From assembly GCF_035046505.1 (NCBI RefSeq), contig NC_089822.1, positions 209,680,419-209,744,418 on the forward strand: a stretch of 64,000 nucleotides of DNA. Direction: 5' to 3'. Below are positions 12,801-27,500 of this stretch, one piece after another. The position numbers and the translations under genes were made by a program. The notes beneath the pieces are model-generated. The model did not search any database and was not told where the DNA came from. It saw only the letters and a list, made by a program, of their open reading frames with translations. The number at the start of each line of letters is the position of its first letter. The stretch's first letter is position 1. This stretch comes from Tiliqua scincoides (Eukaryota; Chordata; Lepidosauria; Squamata; Scincidae).

Positions 12801-15483
12801 GAGGTTTCAGAGGGGAAAGGGGAATTATTTCCGTTTCCCCTTCATAAGCCTCCTACTCCTTGGACCTACACCAGCTCTCAAGGAGAAGAAAGTAGTAGGG
12901 AAACTGTGAAGAGAGGGGATAGGTTCTAGAGAACACCAGATCCACCCCTCCTGCAGCTTTCCTACTCAGTTTCACCCCCTGCCACTCCTTCCCTGCCCAC
13001 TTTGCCCCCATTGCTGCTTTACTTGCTCTGTTGGCTGTGGCCAGAACCAGTGATGGAGCACTCTGCATGCTGTTGGCAGTCATTTTGTGACAGTAAAAGG
13101 TGTCTTCTGCTGTCTTAATGCACATCACTGCCAGCACTACACAAAGATAGGCACTGGGGTGAGGCAGGCTTCAAGGTCTGGCTAGATGGACCCTATGATG
13201 GTTGTGGATTTTGAAACCTGTGTTTGACCTGGTCTATCTGTGGCAGTGCACAGCACACAATATCATATAAGTTGTTTTATGAATTTAAAAGAAAATATAA
13301 GTATATAAGCACATATAAGCATGCTGTGTAATGGTACCTTTGGCTGATCGCCTCTTGGATTTGAAGCCTAAATTGATGATGTCACTTCCAGCCATGATAT
13401 CACTTCCAGGTTAATGACATCACTTCTGGTGGATGCTGACAATTTTTCATTCTAAAAAGTGGGTCCAGGTGCTAAAATGTTTGAGAACCACTGTCCTATG
13501 CCATTGTGCACAGGATTGTAGCCTTGCAATAATGGACAATTCCAGACAAAGGGAGGAACAGACACTAGGAGTGTCATCCTGGCCATATTTATTCAGAAGT
13601 AAGTCCCATGGAGTCCACTGGAACTTAGAGTCCAATCCTAAAGCAGGCAACTCTACTGGTTGCAGCAGCGCCAAAATAGCTACCACTGCTTCCAGCTGCA
13701 CCATGGAGGCCACTGGAGGTTTCCTTAGGAGAAGGGGATTTTTGTCTCTTTCCCCCAGTAAAAGCCCCAAACCCTGCAATTGGGCTTCTCAAGTTTGTGC
13801 CAGCAGAGCTCTGGTGGTCCCAGTGCTGGCATCCTAACCCCCTTACCAGGCCCAATCCTGTAGTGCAAACCTATACCAGCAAAATAGCTGCCATAGGACT
13901 AAGTAGATCCCCCCCTGCCCTACCTCAGAGGCTTACCTCTGGGTAAAGAAATGATTGTTCCCTTACCTAGAGGAGACCTCTGCAACTACCCCACCCACCA
14001 TAGCATGCATTGGTCACCATTTTGGCACCGCAGCATCAACAGAGGCAGAAGGGATAGCACTGGGCCCTTAGAGTACTAGCATCTGCATATTTACTCAGAA
14101 ATAAATCCCACTGTATTCAGTAGGATTTGCTCCCAGATAAATTTACTTAAGTCTGTAACCTTACTGCAATATGAGCTAGATACCAGTGTCTCAGGGCCAA
14201 ATCCTGTCCAATTCTGCAGTTCCGGTGCAGCAGTGCCAATGGGGTGTGCACTGCATCCTGTGGTGGGGAGGCAGACACAGATACCAAGTTTGAGTCAACC
14301 ATCATTAGTGGAAGGCTTGTGCAAACATAGCTTGAACCATAGTTAGCTCCAATGGGGGTGTGTGTTGGAATTCATGCACAAGAATGTGTGAGCTTGCAGG
14401 ACATTCTCAGAGCCCAATCTTGGGATTGGTATGCTGGCTCACGCCAGTGCGCACCGTTTCAAATGTGCCATAAGGCATGTTTGTGGCCCTACCACCAGGT
14501 GAGCACTGGTGATAGCCCAACACTTGCCGGCACCAGGCTACCACTGGGTGGGCACACAACCTCCGCTGCTTGGTGGTCATGTGGACCGCCAAGCAGTGGA
14601 GAGGTAAAAGGGGGTGTAGGGGGAGGCAGGGAGGAGGCATTCCAGGGAAGGGGGAGGTGGGCGGATGGCAGGGTGAGGGCGGGAGGAGCCGTGCCAGGGA
14701 GACGGGAGGCAAAGTGAGGGTGGGGTGAGGCATGCCAGGAGCAGGGAGGGAGGGAGGCAGAACCAGGGGAGCAACACTCCACCAGATCCAAAGCCTCCAT
14801 GGTGCACTCACCTCCTGACACGGAGGCACTTGATTCACCACTGACCTTTTCGTTGGCAGTGAATCAAGTAGCCCCATTGCGGGGCTACTTTTTTTACCCA
14901 GGGAAAGGGGACGAAAGTCCTCTTCTCCCAAGGAGCCGCCGGTGGCTGCCCGAAGTGCACAGGATGTGGCGGCAGCCATTTTCAGAGCCGCTACAGCCAC
15001 GCGCCCCAGGTGGCTCAGGATTGGGCTGTCCATCTCCCAACTATAGTTAGGAAATGGGTGCATTACCCCTGCGCCAAGCTTGTGCCTTTCCCAGCTCCAA
15101 GGAGGATGTTTACTCCATTGTTCTTGCCTGAGCTGAATATTGACCTCCAGTCAACCATGGCTTCATAAGGCACTTAAAATGTATAATTCAGCTGTTACAG
15201 GTTTCTTAATTTTTTTTCTCTGTATACCCAGATTTCATTAATTTGAATCTATTCTTTATTTTAGACAAGAGCAGCCCTAGCAACAATAGTTGAAGATTTA
15301 AAGGAAGAAGATCACTTTAATTTCATCCTATTTGACTCTTCTGTTTCAACATGGAAAGACAAGCTAATTAAAGCCACTCCTGAAAATGTCAAGGAAGCAA
15401 AGGATTTTATTAGCAAAATTACTGATCGGGGAGGTAATTATTATGCAATAACTGTCAAAAGGTACTGCTGAGGGTAGTAGGAC

Positions 15484-15524
<41 letters not shown>

Positions 15525-18500
15525 TGTGTGTGTTTTAACTGCTTTAAAACACCCACGTTTGGGGGCGCAGGAGTAAAATACTTAGTTCAAGACAGTACAG
15601 TAGCCTTATCTGACAGCATGGGCTACTCCTTAAAGACCATCATCATCTGTTAGCTGTGGCAACCACATGAGTGTCCCAAAATAAACACAGTGGGGCTACT
15701 CTATTCTACGGCAACCCAAGGGTATAAAATTAAGAGCCTCCGTATTGGGCAGGTGGCCCGACACGGAGGCTCACGATCAAGGAAGTCTCATCTCCCTCCC
15801 GTTCTGCTCCTTCCCCCTGGTACATCTTTTCCCCACCCTCCCTCTGCCTCCCCCTGCCCTGGAACGCCTCCTCCTTGCTTCCGCCCACACTTCCACCTAC
15901 CTCTCCACTGCCTTGAAGTCCTCTCAGCACCAGCCAGTGCTGAGCTAGCACAGATGCTGCACCGGCTCTGAGGGCCACAAACGTGCCTTATGACACGTTT
16001 GCAACAGTGCACACTGGTGGTGAACCAGAGCGCACTGCAGAGGATTGGGTCCTAACACACTGATCCCTAAGTGTACTTATTCTAGCATCAGCTTTCAGAC
16101 TCCATTACCTCCCTCCAGCTCTGGGAAGGTGGGCAGAGTTGACCACACAGAGATGCAATCTGAGGGAACCAGGTCAAAACACTCACAAGCATCTTTAGTC
16201 TTGACTTTAAGTCACCTAGATTAGATGAGGTCAACATCCCATCCAATAGGATGCTTTTTTATTCCACCTCTTGCTTGATGAACCAAGTAGACTTGGATGC
16301 CCAATTAATGGGCATGTGGTAGGGGCTATTGTTCTTGCTGAGTTCAACCACACAGATGCTTATTCTTAACCCATTTCTGCCCAGCCCACAGGTGTACACA
16401 TTTAATCCCCGTTGCATATATGCAACATTGGGCAGAAACAGTTTAAAGAGCCAAAGAGCCTAACAGACCAATTCTATACATTTCCATAGAAGTCACTCTC
16501 AGGTTCAAGAGAACTTACCCCCACATAAGTGTACATAGAATTGCAGTCCACATAGCAAAGGAATATACTGATATTGAACAGGTTCTGCCTTATTTGCTCA
16601 GCTTTTGGCCAGGAGAATGCTGGGCACATTCATGGATGTTCTGTGTTTGGTGTCAGCTCTGAAACATGCTTTGAATGAATCCCAGTGCTCTCTCCAAGCC
16701 TTTGGTGATGAGCACACAGAGATATTCTCTTCACCTCCTGCCCAGCATCCAGCTGTTTCTCTGAGTAGGGTCAAAGATCTACAATTGATGCCATCTGTTG
16801 CTTCAGGTCACCAAGACTTCTTATAAGGAACCTCAGTATTATCTAGCTATCAACATAGCCAGATCTATTTGATCTAGTAACATAGATCAAAGCAATTCAC
16901 ATGGAAAAGAAGCAGGGGAAAAATTAAAGCATATAATTGTTGTTAAAAAGTAAAATTGAATCTGTTTTAGAAAGCCAGAGCTTACAGGGCATTTAAGAAA
17001 AATAAGCAAAAACCTAAAAAGCAGGTTAATGACAAAAAGGATTGAGAACCAGCCAACCAAAGAGGAACAGGCAAATAAGCTTTCCAACCTCAGGCAGGTT
17101 GCTAATATGATTACTGTTGCAGGGCAGATGAAGGGGGAAATGTTGCTTTTGTCCAAATGGCCTAGCAGGAATTCACAAACAAGGTGTGTGTGTGTGTGTG
17201 GTTTTGTGCCTTGGAAAAGATGGAGCTGGTCAGTTTCAGTTCATCAAATGTCAAAAATCCAACTGATATAAGACCTTTTCCAGTGCATCAATAACCTCCC
17301 GGCAGTAATAGGGTGGTAGCAGGAACTCATATTACTGTACTGCAATACCAAGTCCATATTCTATCCCTTAAAAGCTTAACAACAAAATATTTTCATACTT
17401 GTGAGTTCTTCAGGTTGACAACTATTTACCCAAAATGACAGGTAATATTTGCAAAAAAAATAACAATACTGTTTATTGCCTCACCTCTGATTTCACAAAG
17501 TCGCTGGTTTTCTGAGTAGCTGGGTTATTTCCATTCTCATTCTGACAGGCAGTTACCTGGATGTGTCCCACAAAACTCTGTTAAACCAGGTATTTGTTTC
17601 CTCTCATTTTTAATAATACAAACTAAATCAATTTTTCTGCATTGCAGCGACAAATCTTAACGATGGTCTAATTACTGGAATTGAAATGCTGAATAAAGCT
17701 CGTGAATCAGGTTCTGTGCCTGCCCGGAGTGCTTCTTTAATTATCATGTTAACAGATGGTCAGGCCAATGTAGGTAAGTGAATAACAGGTAAAATAATCC
17801 TGGTATGGTAATTCCTTCATAACATGGTTTTCTGAACTGTGGAAAATCAGGCACCTGCACGCTTATCTTCTCCATTCCATAATGCTACACTTTGGCTGAA
17901 TGCAAAAACTACAGTGGCACCGTAGGGAACTTTCAGAGGGGGCTGCCCCAAATAGCATAGTAGCGATCCAAGAAGCAAATCAGACATATCTGACAGTAAG
18001 GTTCTTATATGAATATATGCCGGTGTGCATACGCACTGTAGGGAGGCTGTTTGCAATGGCCTTGCCATACTCTATAACATGGTTGGGCCTTTAAGAAGCA
18101 GCAGTTTGTAGTTAAGAAGGTACTATCATTTAAATTCTGTCAGTTATCCACAGACTATGTGCTCATTTAAGCAAAGTCCGAACTGGGAAATTTCTGGTCA
18201 GTGATCTAGTGTGTAAGTTCTTGAATTGGGACCACTAGCAGTGGCTCTGAGGCATTTTACTCCCTGAGCCATCAAGGTGTCTCCTAGGCTGAGGGATCCG
18301 GTGGCCTGATCTCCACGGCACGGCAGTACCCTTCTCTCCATTTTACCTGCTGACTTTTTCTATCTGCTGTTTGCTTGATGTTTTTATCTTTTGATCTGCT
18401 GTTTTTAGGCCACGTGGTTTTAAGTATTGTTTTTACATAAGTTTTATTATGTATGTTTAATCTTGTTATAAACCTCCTTTAGCGCCAGGCTTGTGGCTTA

Positions 18501-21500
18501 GAGGTGGTATCCTCCAAGGTGGTATCGAAATCTAAATAAATAAAGACCATGCCTGGTATTGTTTCTTTTCTGCCCAAGTGACCTGCGTAGTCAATAAGGG
18601 CTTGATTGGCTCTGTATAACTGTTGTCTATGCTCAGGTTGCCACTCTGAAAGATGCACCTTGTCTGGAGTAACTGCACCAATTGCCTCATCTCAGTCAGT
18701 ACTCAACCCCAGTCTGGCCCTAGCTATATGTTTTGCCCTAAAACCTGAGTTTATTGTAGTCCTTAGAAGTTTCTGGGCCTGGCCTTCTTAAGCCAGCTCC
18801 CACTATTCTCTTTGTACTGACCTTAGCCCCCTACCTCCAGAGAGTGAGTTACTTACTATATCTTAACATTTACTGTCACTAACAACAAAATCCTATTTCT
18901 GTGCTGGGTATGCTTAGCAGCCACTGTACCAGCTGAAGGTATTGTGAACGTGCCATAAAGAACATTCACGACACACCTTAAACCCCCTCCCAGCCCAGCC
19001 AGCCTTCTATGGAGTTGGTCAGACTTCCACCAGCTAAATGGAGATCCTAGCCCCATAGGGCAGGCTGGGGTGTTACTTGGCATAAGGGCAAAAATTTCCC
19101 TTTATCCTGAGGAGACCTCCAGCCAGGATGTAGCTGAGGTCATGCAGCCCCACTGCGCAGCACTAGTTAGAATTGGGTTGTAACCTACGTCACACTGCCT
19201 GCTTCAATATGTTCATTAAAAATTGAGACAAAGGAGTTAGAGCATTTCTATTTTATTTGAGTCTGGAAAGATCCTTAGGAAATACTGTTTACAATTTGAT
19301 TTAACTACTTTTTTGTATTAGTGTTATTACTCATTTTGAAAATGTTATTGGCAGTTTAAAATACCTACTAATGATTTTGATAGGCTCCTCCTTCGCCTTT
19401 GTGTTAACTTTGACTGTAAGACCTATTTACCATTTGTGCTTCCGTACAGGTGTAACAAGTGTAAGTGCGATTCAGGAGAACGTTAAAAATGCAACTCAAG
19501 GACAATACCCTTTATACAATCTTGGGTTTGGTTATGATGTTGACTATGGATTTTTAGAAAGGCTTGCAAGAGAAAACAATGGATTAGCTCGTCGCATCTA
19601 TGAAGACTCTGATGCAGACCTGCAACTACAGGTAGAATAATTCTAAGGTTGCTTTAATTCTAATGTCTTAAAAATACTTCTTTATGTTAAGGTCATGAAA
19701 GTAGTATTGGTCCAAACAGACCTAGTGTTGTTGTTTTTTTAAAAACTGTGATTTTTTTGTTGACAAAGTTGAACCTTTTCCCCTTGCCACTTTGGCCACC
19801 CATCCACTGCCACCCACTTTTGTGGGCATGGACCCACAATGGTTGGCAACCTTCAGTCTCGAAAGACTATGGTATAAGCCCACAGCACCTGGTATTCCCA
19901 GGCGGTCTCCCATCCAAATACTAACCAGGCCTGATCCTGCTTAGCTTCTGAGATCAGACAAGATCAGGCATGTGCAGGGTAACAGGGTCCTTTGATTTTG
20001 GAAAGGCCTCCTGGAGACATGATAGTGTAATTTTCTTTAAACAGAGACAATGGCAACAATGCTGGAAGCGATTATATAGTGTCCCAGCGTCAGGGCCAGC
20101 CCACCCATGATGCCTGCTGAAGCAGTGGCCTCAGACAGCAGATTAGTGGGTGGGCACCCATTTCTATCTGCTTACTCGCCTTCACCACCTTCTGCTCCTC
20201 AGTTTGGAAGAGGAAAGGTGGAGAGAGGAAGAGGAAATCTGGAGGGCAGGAAAATGCCTAACTAAAGCACTGGAGAGTGGGAGGAGCAGAAACTGGCACA
20301 TCCTTGGGCAAGGGGGGCAGCATTTGGCATACCACCACAGGCATCAGGAGGTCTTAGACTGGACCTGCCTGGTACACTCTGAAATGCTATGGTCCACCGC
20401 GAAAGAACAAAAAAAATGTCTCATTCCTCATGCCTTAATTTCAGTGGACAAACTGAACTGTCAATTACAGGTGTTCTGATTTTAATTAACTTCATTTTTC
20501 TAGGGTTTTTATGATGAAGTCGCCAATCCCTTGCTTACTGAAGTAGCATTACAGTACCCTGAAAATGCTGTCTCTGACCTAACTCAAAACAGTTTTAAAC
20601 ACTATTATGATGGCTCTGAAATTGTGGTGGCTGGGCGAATTACAGACAATGACTTGAAAAATATGATTGCAGAAGTGAACGCTGAAGGTGTAAGTACTAG
20701 TCTGATTATCTGATAATCCAAGGATGAGTGTGCAGTGAAAAATGGGGAAAATATGTCAAATTACAGTCCAATCCTAACCTGCACTGGTGCAGCATGGCCT
20801 GCGCTGTATCCAGCACTAGTTAAGAGGAGCCTGGAAGTATACTTTGGGTAAGGGGACATTTCCTCCCTTCCCTCATGTAAAACTTTGACCTGCCCAATAG
20901 GGCTACTCAGATCTGCACCATCTAAATCTGAGTAGCTCCATGTAAAATCATGGGGTTAGGATACGGTGGAGGCTCCCTCTGCTGATCCAGCCCCTTCCCA
21001 GGTCTGTCCCATCCCCATTCCACTCCCCCCTGTCTCATTACATCCCTCCCTGCTTCCATTCTGCCCTCTTCCACCCTTGCCAAGCTCCTGTGCCACATGA
21101 CAGAATATTTACCTCCACCACTGGAAAAAGATTCGGATGCAGGCATGGTGGGCTGACACAGGTCTTCCTGCCAGCCCTGCTTGCTCTAGAGTAGTCATGA
21201 ATGTTCTTTATGACAGGTTTGTGACATTCTAGGCCAGTGCAGCAACTGCTACGCCAGCAGAGCCAAAGGTTAGGTTTGCGCTATTTAATAACCCCATGCA
21301 AATATTCAAACTGAATCCAAGTAATATAATTACTGTAATTGTAAAATATTGTGGCAAATTTAAGTACCTCAGAGAAAAATGTTATCTACCTCATAGTGAC
21401 ATTCCTCTCACTTTTGGAAATATAAGGCAGAGCTTCAGGTTGTCCTTTTAACTTGAAATCTACACGCATTCCTACTCACGTCATCTCTACTAAAAATAAA

Positions 21501-24500
21501 AAGATGAAGAACAGATACTTAAATATTTGCATTGCACGTGTAGGAAAATCACATTCCTACATGTATGCTGTCTTGTCCCAAAAAATGTTCTGTCTCCCAA
21601 TGTCCACTTTTTTTGGCTAATTAACACATCCTTATCTCTAGAAACAACAGCTGTGGTGTACAAAGGAATGAACACAGAACTCCTTATCTCTAGCAATTAA
21701 CCAAATTTATTGCTACAAACACTATCCACTGCCCAGCCTGACATATGAAATTGTCCTTGCTCCCATTGTAGAGAATAACCTTCAGTTCTCCTTGGTAATC
21801 TGGATCTGCAACACCTCCCAGCACCTGTATCTCTTTGCTGCCGTGGGTAGTTTCCTTGACCAGAAACCCAACTGCACCTTCTTCCCCATTTGTCCCTTCT
21901 GCCATAAACTCCACATAGCCACTTCCTGATTAGCAGATTCTTGCAGCTCAAAGGAAGTCCTTTCATGCAAGGGGTCCAGGGGCATTGCTGCCGCCACTGC
22001 AGTCATAGCAGCAGTCAAAGCAACTTGCTGCTGTTCTCCCCATTCAAACTCTACCTTTTTCCTAGTTATATTATATATAGGTCGCAGTATCTGGGCAAGG
22101 TGTGGGATGTGTTGTCTTCAGAATCCTATCAACCCTATTATCCTCTGCGCCTCCTTCTTCGAAGAAGGAGGGGGCAGGGCAGCTATAACATTCAGCACCC
22201 TGTCTGGAATGTGCCTCACAGGTCCAGACCATACCACCCCTAGGAACTGGACTTGTTGAGCCGGTCCCTGAATCTTAGCAGGATCAATTTCCTACCCTTG
22301 AGCCTTCATGTGCTTTACTAGGGTGACTAGCCCCTGCTGCACATCTTTCTCCGTGGGGCCCGAGATCAATCCCCAAGTTTATGAGATCTTCCTCCAAAGG
22401 AGTTAATGAGGTCTCATCTTCTGTATCTGACCCTTCACAGGAGTTGGCAGGCATGGTTTGCCTCACCTGGGCCTTTCTCTTCCCCTTCCCCTCCTCCCAG
22501 AGTTTATACAGCTCTGGAGTAGGGATACCATCCATCTTTTCCCTGGGCACCCCTCTGTCTATCAGGTCCGCCCACATCTTCCACCTGGGAACCCTCTGTC
22601 CAGATGAATGCAGGGGGTTCTTATCCAGGATCTTTCCTTCACACACCTTCTCCTCCGTCCTTGGGGTACCCTTCCCTTCCTTAACATTCTGGGCTTTAGG
22701 CTTCAGGGTACCTTCACTGGGCATATCCTCCAGTTGCCCTAGCAGGAGGGCCACAGCCCCCACAGGCTGCCCCTGAGCAGGCCCCAAAATAGCCACCACA
22801 GCACCCTTCATGTGTGCTGGGGCTCCTTTCACTAGCCTAGATCTCATTCCTGCTGTGAAAGGCATGTCGTCCGGCCCCTGAAACCCAGGCACATAGACAC
22901 CAGCCTGGGTGGCCAACATGCGCAACCGCTCCATGGCTTCCCTAATGCTTTGCCACCCTGGCAAACCTTCCTCCCAATCTAGTGGCGTGGGGTATCTAGC
23001 TTGCACAGCCATACAAACCCACATAAACAATGAACCTGGCTGGCCATTAGCTCCCCGCAGGTACCCATTAATTAACACATCCCTAAATAAAGCTCCCAGT
23101 GCCCTTAATTCATTTACACTAAGGTAAATGTTATCACACCCTTGGTCATAAAGTCGGAGCAGCCGAGCACTTAGTGGTTCCCTGGGGCATTGCCTCACAT
23201 CCTTGGCCAAGTCTGACAACTCCTGTACCGTGTAATCCTTCACAGTTCGAATTGTTTGGAAGGGAGCTCCCAAAGGTCCTTTCGCCTTATTTGTTACAAG
23301 GGGGCGTGCCCGAACTACAGACTGTGCCCCTTCACCTTTCCCTTGTCTGGCTGGAGCTTTCATACTAGCATCCAGACTGGTATTCCAGCTACGAGGCTTG
23401 CGCTCCTCGCTTACCTCTGCCTTCAGTTTTTCCTTGAGCTCTGCCAACCAGGTTGAGAGAGTCTCATTAAGGCAGTCTGATACCCTTATCTGCTGTTGGG
23501 CATTTGCCAAGGCTTCAGCATAAGCTGAATTCTGTTCCTTTAAACAGCAGATTAACCCATTCAGCCTATGCAGCTCCCGTTTTAGGTACTGTATTTCCGC
23601 AGCACAATCCCCACCTGGCACCCAGAGTTTTCTCAAATAGGAGAAAACAAACTTACCAAGTTTCCAGATATGGACAAGTGCCATAATTAATGCCCATATC
23701 ATTCCCAGCACACTCCATGAATTCAAAAACACAGCAGAAGTGTACATGTTCTTTACTAGGGGCTCCATATTCCAGATCCAAAAGGAGTTCATTCCTTTGC
23801 ACACAGCTGTGTCAGCATTACGTAATTGCCTCAGACTTAAAATCCCACTCCTGATGCCAATTTCTCCTATCCTGCCAACTACGCCAATTTGTCCTGTCTG
23901 AATTATATTCTGGCTCCCAATGCCCACTTTTTTGGCTAATTAACACATCCTTATTTCCAAGAACAACAGCTGTGGTGTGCAGAGAAATGAACAGAACTCC
24001 TTATCTATAGCAATTAACCAAATTTATTGCTTACAAACACTGACACTCCCTGTACTTCCTCTTGTCCAGAAGCTTTCCCTCCCCAAAACTCCACTTAACT
24101 TAGTGGATAAAGGTCCAAAGCCTCTAGTCCAAGTACACTCCAGCGCAATCTCCCAAAGCACAGTCCAGTTCAGTGTTCCGCAGTCTAATCCTTCCCGTAG
24201 CAGTCTACTGCAGCAGAGTCCCTTCCTCTGTGTCCTCCAGCAGGGTGCTGGCAGTCCCCTTCTCTCGGTGTGTCCAACCCATAGGTCTGGGGTATCCTGT
24301 AGATCTCGGTGCCGTAGGTCTGGGTCAGGCAGCTCTGGACTCCTTCTGAAGCTGCCTTTTATCCTTGGCTGTCCCATTATCCAAAATGCAGCTCAGCTGT
24401 GAGCTACCTTGTTAGCCCCTTGTTAAGTCCAAATTAGGCTCAGGTGAGCCATCTCTTCAGTCCATGTCCATTCAAAGTCCCATCAAGGTCAAATGAAGCT

Positions 24501-27500
24501 CAGGTGTCCATCAGAGTCTCCATTGGCCTTGATTGATTACAGCTGTGGAGCCACCCCTGCCCTTCCCAGAGCTCTCAACCAGCTGTCAAAACATGGGAAT
24601 TGCTGTCAACACATAATCTACCTGATGATCTGATGATCTTCCATTACATATGCTATAAAACATTTGACAGTTTACACTACGGCATCAGCATTGTAAGGCT
24701 GAACAGAACAATTTCTTTTCGTTTGCTGACAAAAGAACAAGTCAAGGAGCTAATTAGAAGTTAGCAAAGCAAACACCACTGAAAAATCTGAATTGGGTGA
24801 GTAGCTTTAATCTGATGTCTTGAAGCATGTGCATGATCTGAGTTAACAAGAAAATGAACTGCAAATGCCAGTATCTCACCGGGTTTGGAAAAGCATATCT
24901 AGGCATCTTATGTATCCTTTGATTGAAGGAGCTAAGGGATTAAGGACCCAATCCTATCCAACTTTCCAGCCCTGATGCAGTTGTGCCAACTGGACATGTG
25001 TTTTAACATGGTCGGGGGGGGGCAGTCACGGAGGCCTGCTAACAGTAAGGGAACATTGGTTCCCTTACCTCAGAGCTGCATTGCTGCTGCATTGGCATTG
25101 GAAAATGGGATAGGTTTGGGCCCGCAGAAACTTTACTAAATACAAATCCATTCTTATAAAGGAGTAGAGGTTCCCCTAAATGTGAGATGTGATGAGTAAC
25201 CTGAAAGAGACTCCACTGGGATATATGCAGTCCCGCCCTGTAAAGTTATCAGGATACAGATGAAAAAACTAGTGCTATTAAAAACAGTTCAGGCATAAGA
25301 ACATACGCACATATAGATGTCTGTTCTGATATGGTTGCCAAAGATGCTGTTTAAAACGAAAAATTGTTTTCTTCGAAACAGGCAGAAAATGAGGTAACTT
25401 TTACTGAACAAGCAGATGTTGAGGAAACAGCTAAAGCTCTTGAAGAGCAGGCGTACATATTTGGTGACTATATTGAGAGACTCTGGGCTTATCTCACCAT
25501 TCAGCAACTTCTGGAGAAACGGTAACTCAGAACCTTTCCAGAAGATTGATTCTTTGTGAAATAAAGGCACAGTTGTTCCTCGTTTGTTGCCGGGGATCCA
25601 GATCACTTCTTTCCAAGTCAAGCTTCTTTTGCAGAATGTTGTATTTCCCCTGTACTCAAGTCACAATATGTTGTTTCTGAGAAGAGATCATCCCTGCTTT
25701 CCCACTCTCCACCCTGCCCTCAGTAGCATTCCCACTGTTTACATATTTGCCCTGTGGAAAGCGATTGCAGGCCTATGATCTGAATGATGAGCAGTTACAC
25801 AATGCCCAGTTTCCCTCTCCCCATTCCTCACACAGTGCCCTTTTACTGGAGGGAGGCAGGGTTAGATGCAAGACAGCTCTCCTAGGTCTGTACCCTGAAC
25901 TCCTGTATTCACCAGTCTTCCTTCAATGATTGTGCATTTTCTCAGGAACCAGAGCACGCAGCCCTATCATCGGTTTGGGGTTTTTGCTTTAAAAAGATGG
26001 TGAACAGGAAAAGCAGCAGTGACTAAGCCCTGTGGGCGAAGGCAGTGGTTCCCAGACTATGAGCTGTGGCTCCCCAATGAGCTGCAGAAACCAGCCAGGG
26101 GAGCCCCGAATCCTTGCGGAAAAAGAAACCTACTGCCCTATACAATGTATAGGATTGTAGCCCTAATAGGGAGCCGCAGCCAATGGCCCAGAAGATCAAG
26201 GGAGCAGCCAGTTGAAAAAGTTTGGGGATCACTGGGCTAAGTATTTCCTTCCCCTTGCCTCCTCCTGCTTCCCTGTGCTGGGATTCCTAGCATAGCCCTT
26301 CATTTGTGAAGAGCCCAATAGAAATAATTTCTGCAATTGGGGGGGGGGGGAATAGAAGAGATGTGTTTTAAATTCTAATTTCACATTTCCCAATATGTAC
26401 TCAGGGAGAAGTGACATGCAGATCTGTGTGATAGATCAAGATTTATATGATCCCATTTTCTACCTCAGTATTTTCTTCCTCTTGATGTCCATACTAGAGA
26501 CATGAGAGGAACCACTGGTTAACCCCTGCCTTCCCCAAAGCTTAAACTTACCACTTGATACTCCTTACATCTACAATGGCATCTTTGACATTCCCCCTGT
26601 CTTCTCCCCCATCATATTCTGGGCGAATATCAAGGTTTTGGAGTCTGACCAGACAGGTCAAATTTATATCCAATGAAGAGTGTTTTCCCCCCTGCCTTTT
26701 CTGGTATGCATGGATCGAACTGAGCACTATGATAACTGCAAAGCCAAACAGAATGAAATGTTTAAAAGGTTAAACTCAAACTTAGCAGTGGAAATGCCTC
26801 AGGAAAAATTGAGAAATAGATTTCTATTTACAGCATTGGGTCAATGAAGAAAATTAAAATGTGAAATATATGCTTTCTCCAGCTTAAATCTATACAAACG
26901 CTAATGGAAGGTCCCAATCAGAAGTTATTTGGTCTCATTTGGTCATTTGACTTTGCCCTCAAGCTCAAAAGAGGCCTCAAATTTAAGTACAGGTGGGCCC
27001 CCGTATCCACAGATCTGGTAACTGGGGATCCAGTTATGTGCTGATCAGGGTGGGGGGCTTCATGCCCCCTGCACAATTAACTCTGTTTAGAGTCTTGCTG
27101 GGGTGAAAATGTTCTTGGTTTTACAGGATGCTACAAGTATTCAGGCAGGCAGACTGTCGGCAGCCTGAATGCTTGAAAAAAACTAGATTGACATTAAAAG
27201 GAAACAGGAAGTTAACTTGACTTTAAGATTCGGAGTGCATATGAAAGTAAAGCAACATTTCACACTGTTCATGTGTGGTTTCACAAGCATATGGAAAAGA
27301 TATCATGCAAAAATGAATTAAACATTTTTACATCTACCAGTGACATGTTGTGTAATGTGCCTTTCACAACATGTCTTCTTGATCTTATTGTATTTAGCTC
27401 TACAGCAACAGGATATGAAAAGTCAAATCTTACAGCTGAAGCACTGGATATGTCTCTGAAATATAAGTTTGTGACTCCTTTGACTTCCATGGTAGTCACA

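Larger units (their letters stand above)
21569..24648 (-). mobile_element. ERV-L-like (class III) endogenous retrovirus fossil
   Basis: An LTR element on the - strand in intron 12 of gene A. It is flanked by a perfect 5-bp duplication TATGC at 21564-21568 and 24649-24653. Parts: a full 5' LTR (23890-24648), a gag-like frame (22284 to about 23850), a dUTPase-like segment near 21700-21912, and a partial 3' LTR from 21569 to about 21722. A dUTPase downstream of pol is a known ERV-L trait. Most of pol is not recognisable, so the element is broken. The LTR copies differ at several positions, so it is not very recent. Confidence 0.8.

Noticed and set aside
13175-13490. A complete hAT element ending GTTTGAGAACCACTG
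   Set aside because: Only the right end could be read. No matching left end or target duplication was found.
14407-15063. 218-codon open frame on the - strand
   Set aside because: It lies wholly within a CAGCCC-type MITE, is proline-rich and shares its sequence with other copies.
22284-23927. A domesticated host gene from the gag-like frame
   Set aside because: It sits between LTRs of one element with a fresh-looking target duplication, and nothing shows separate use.
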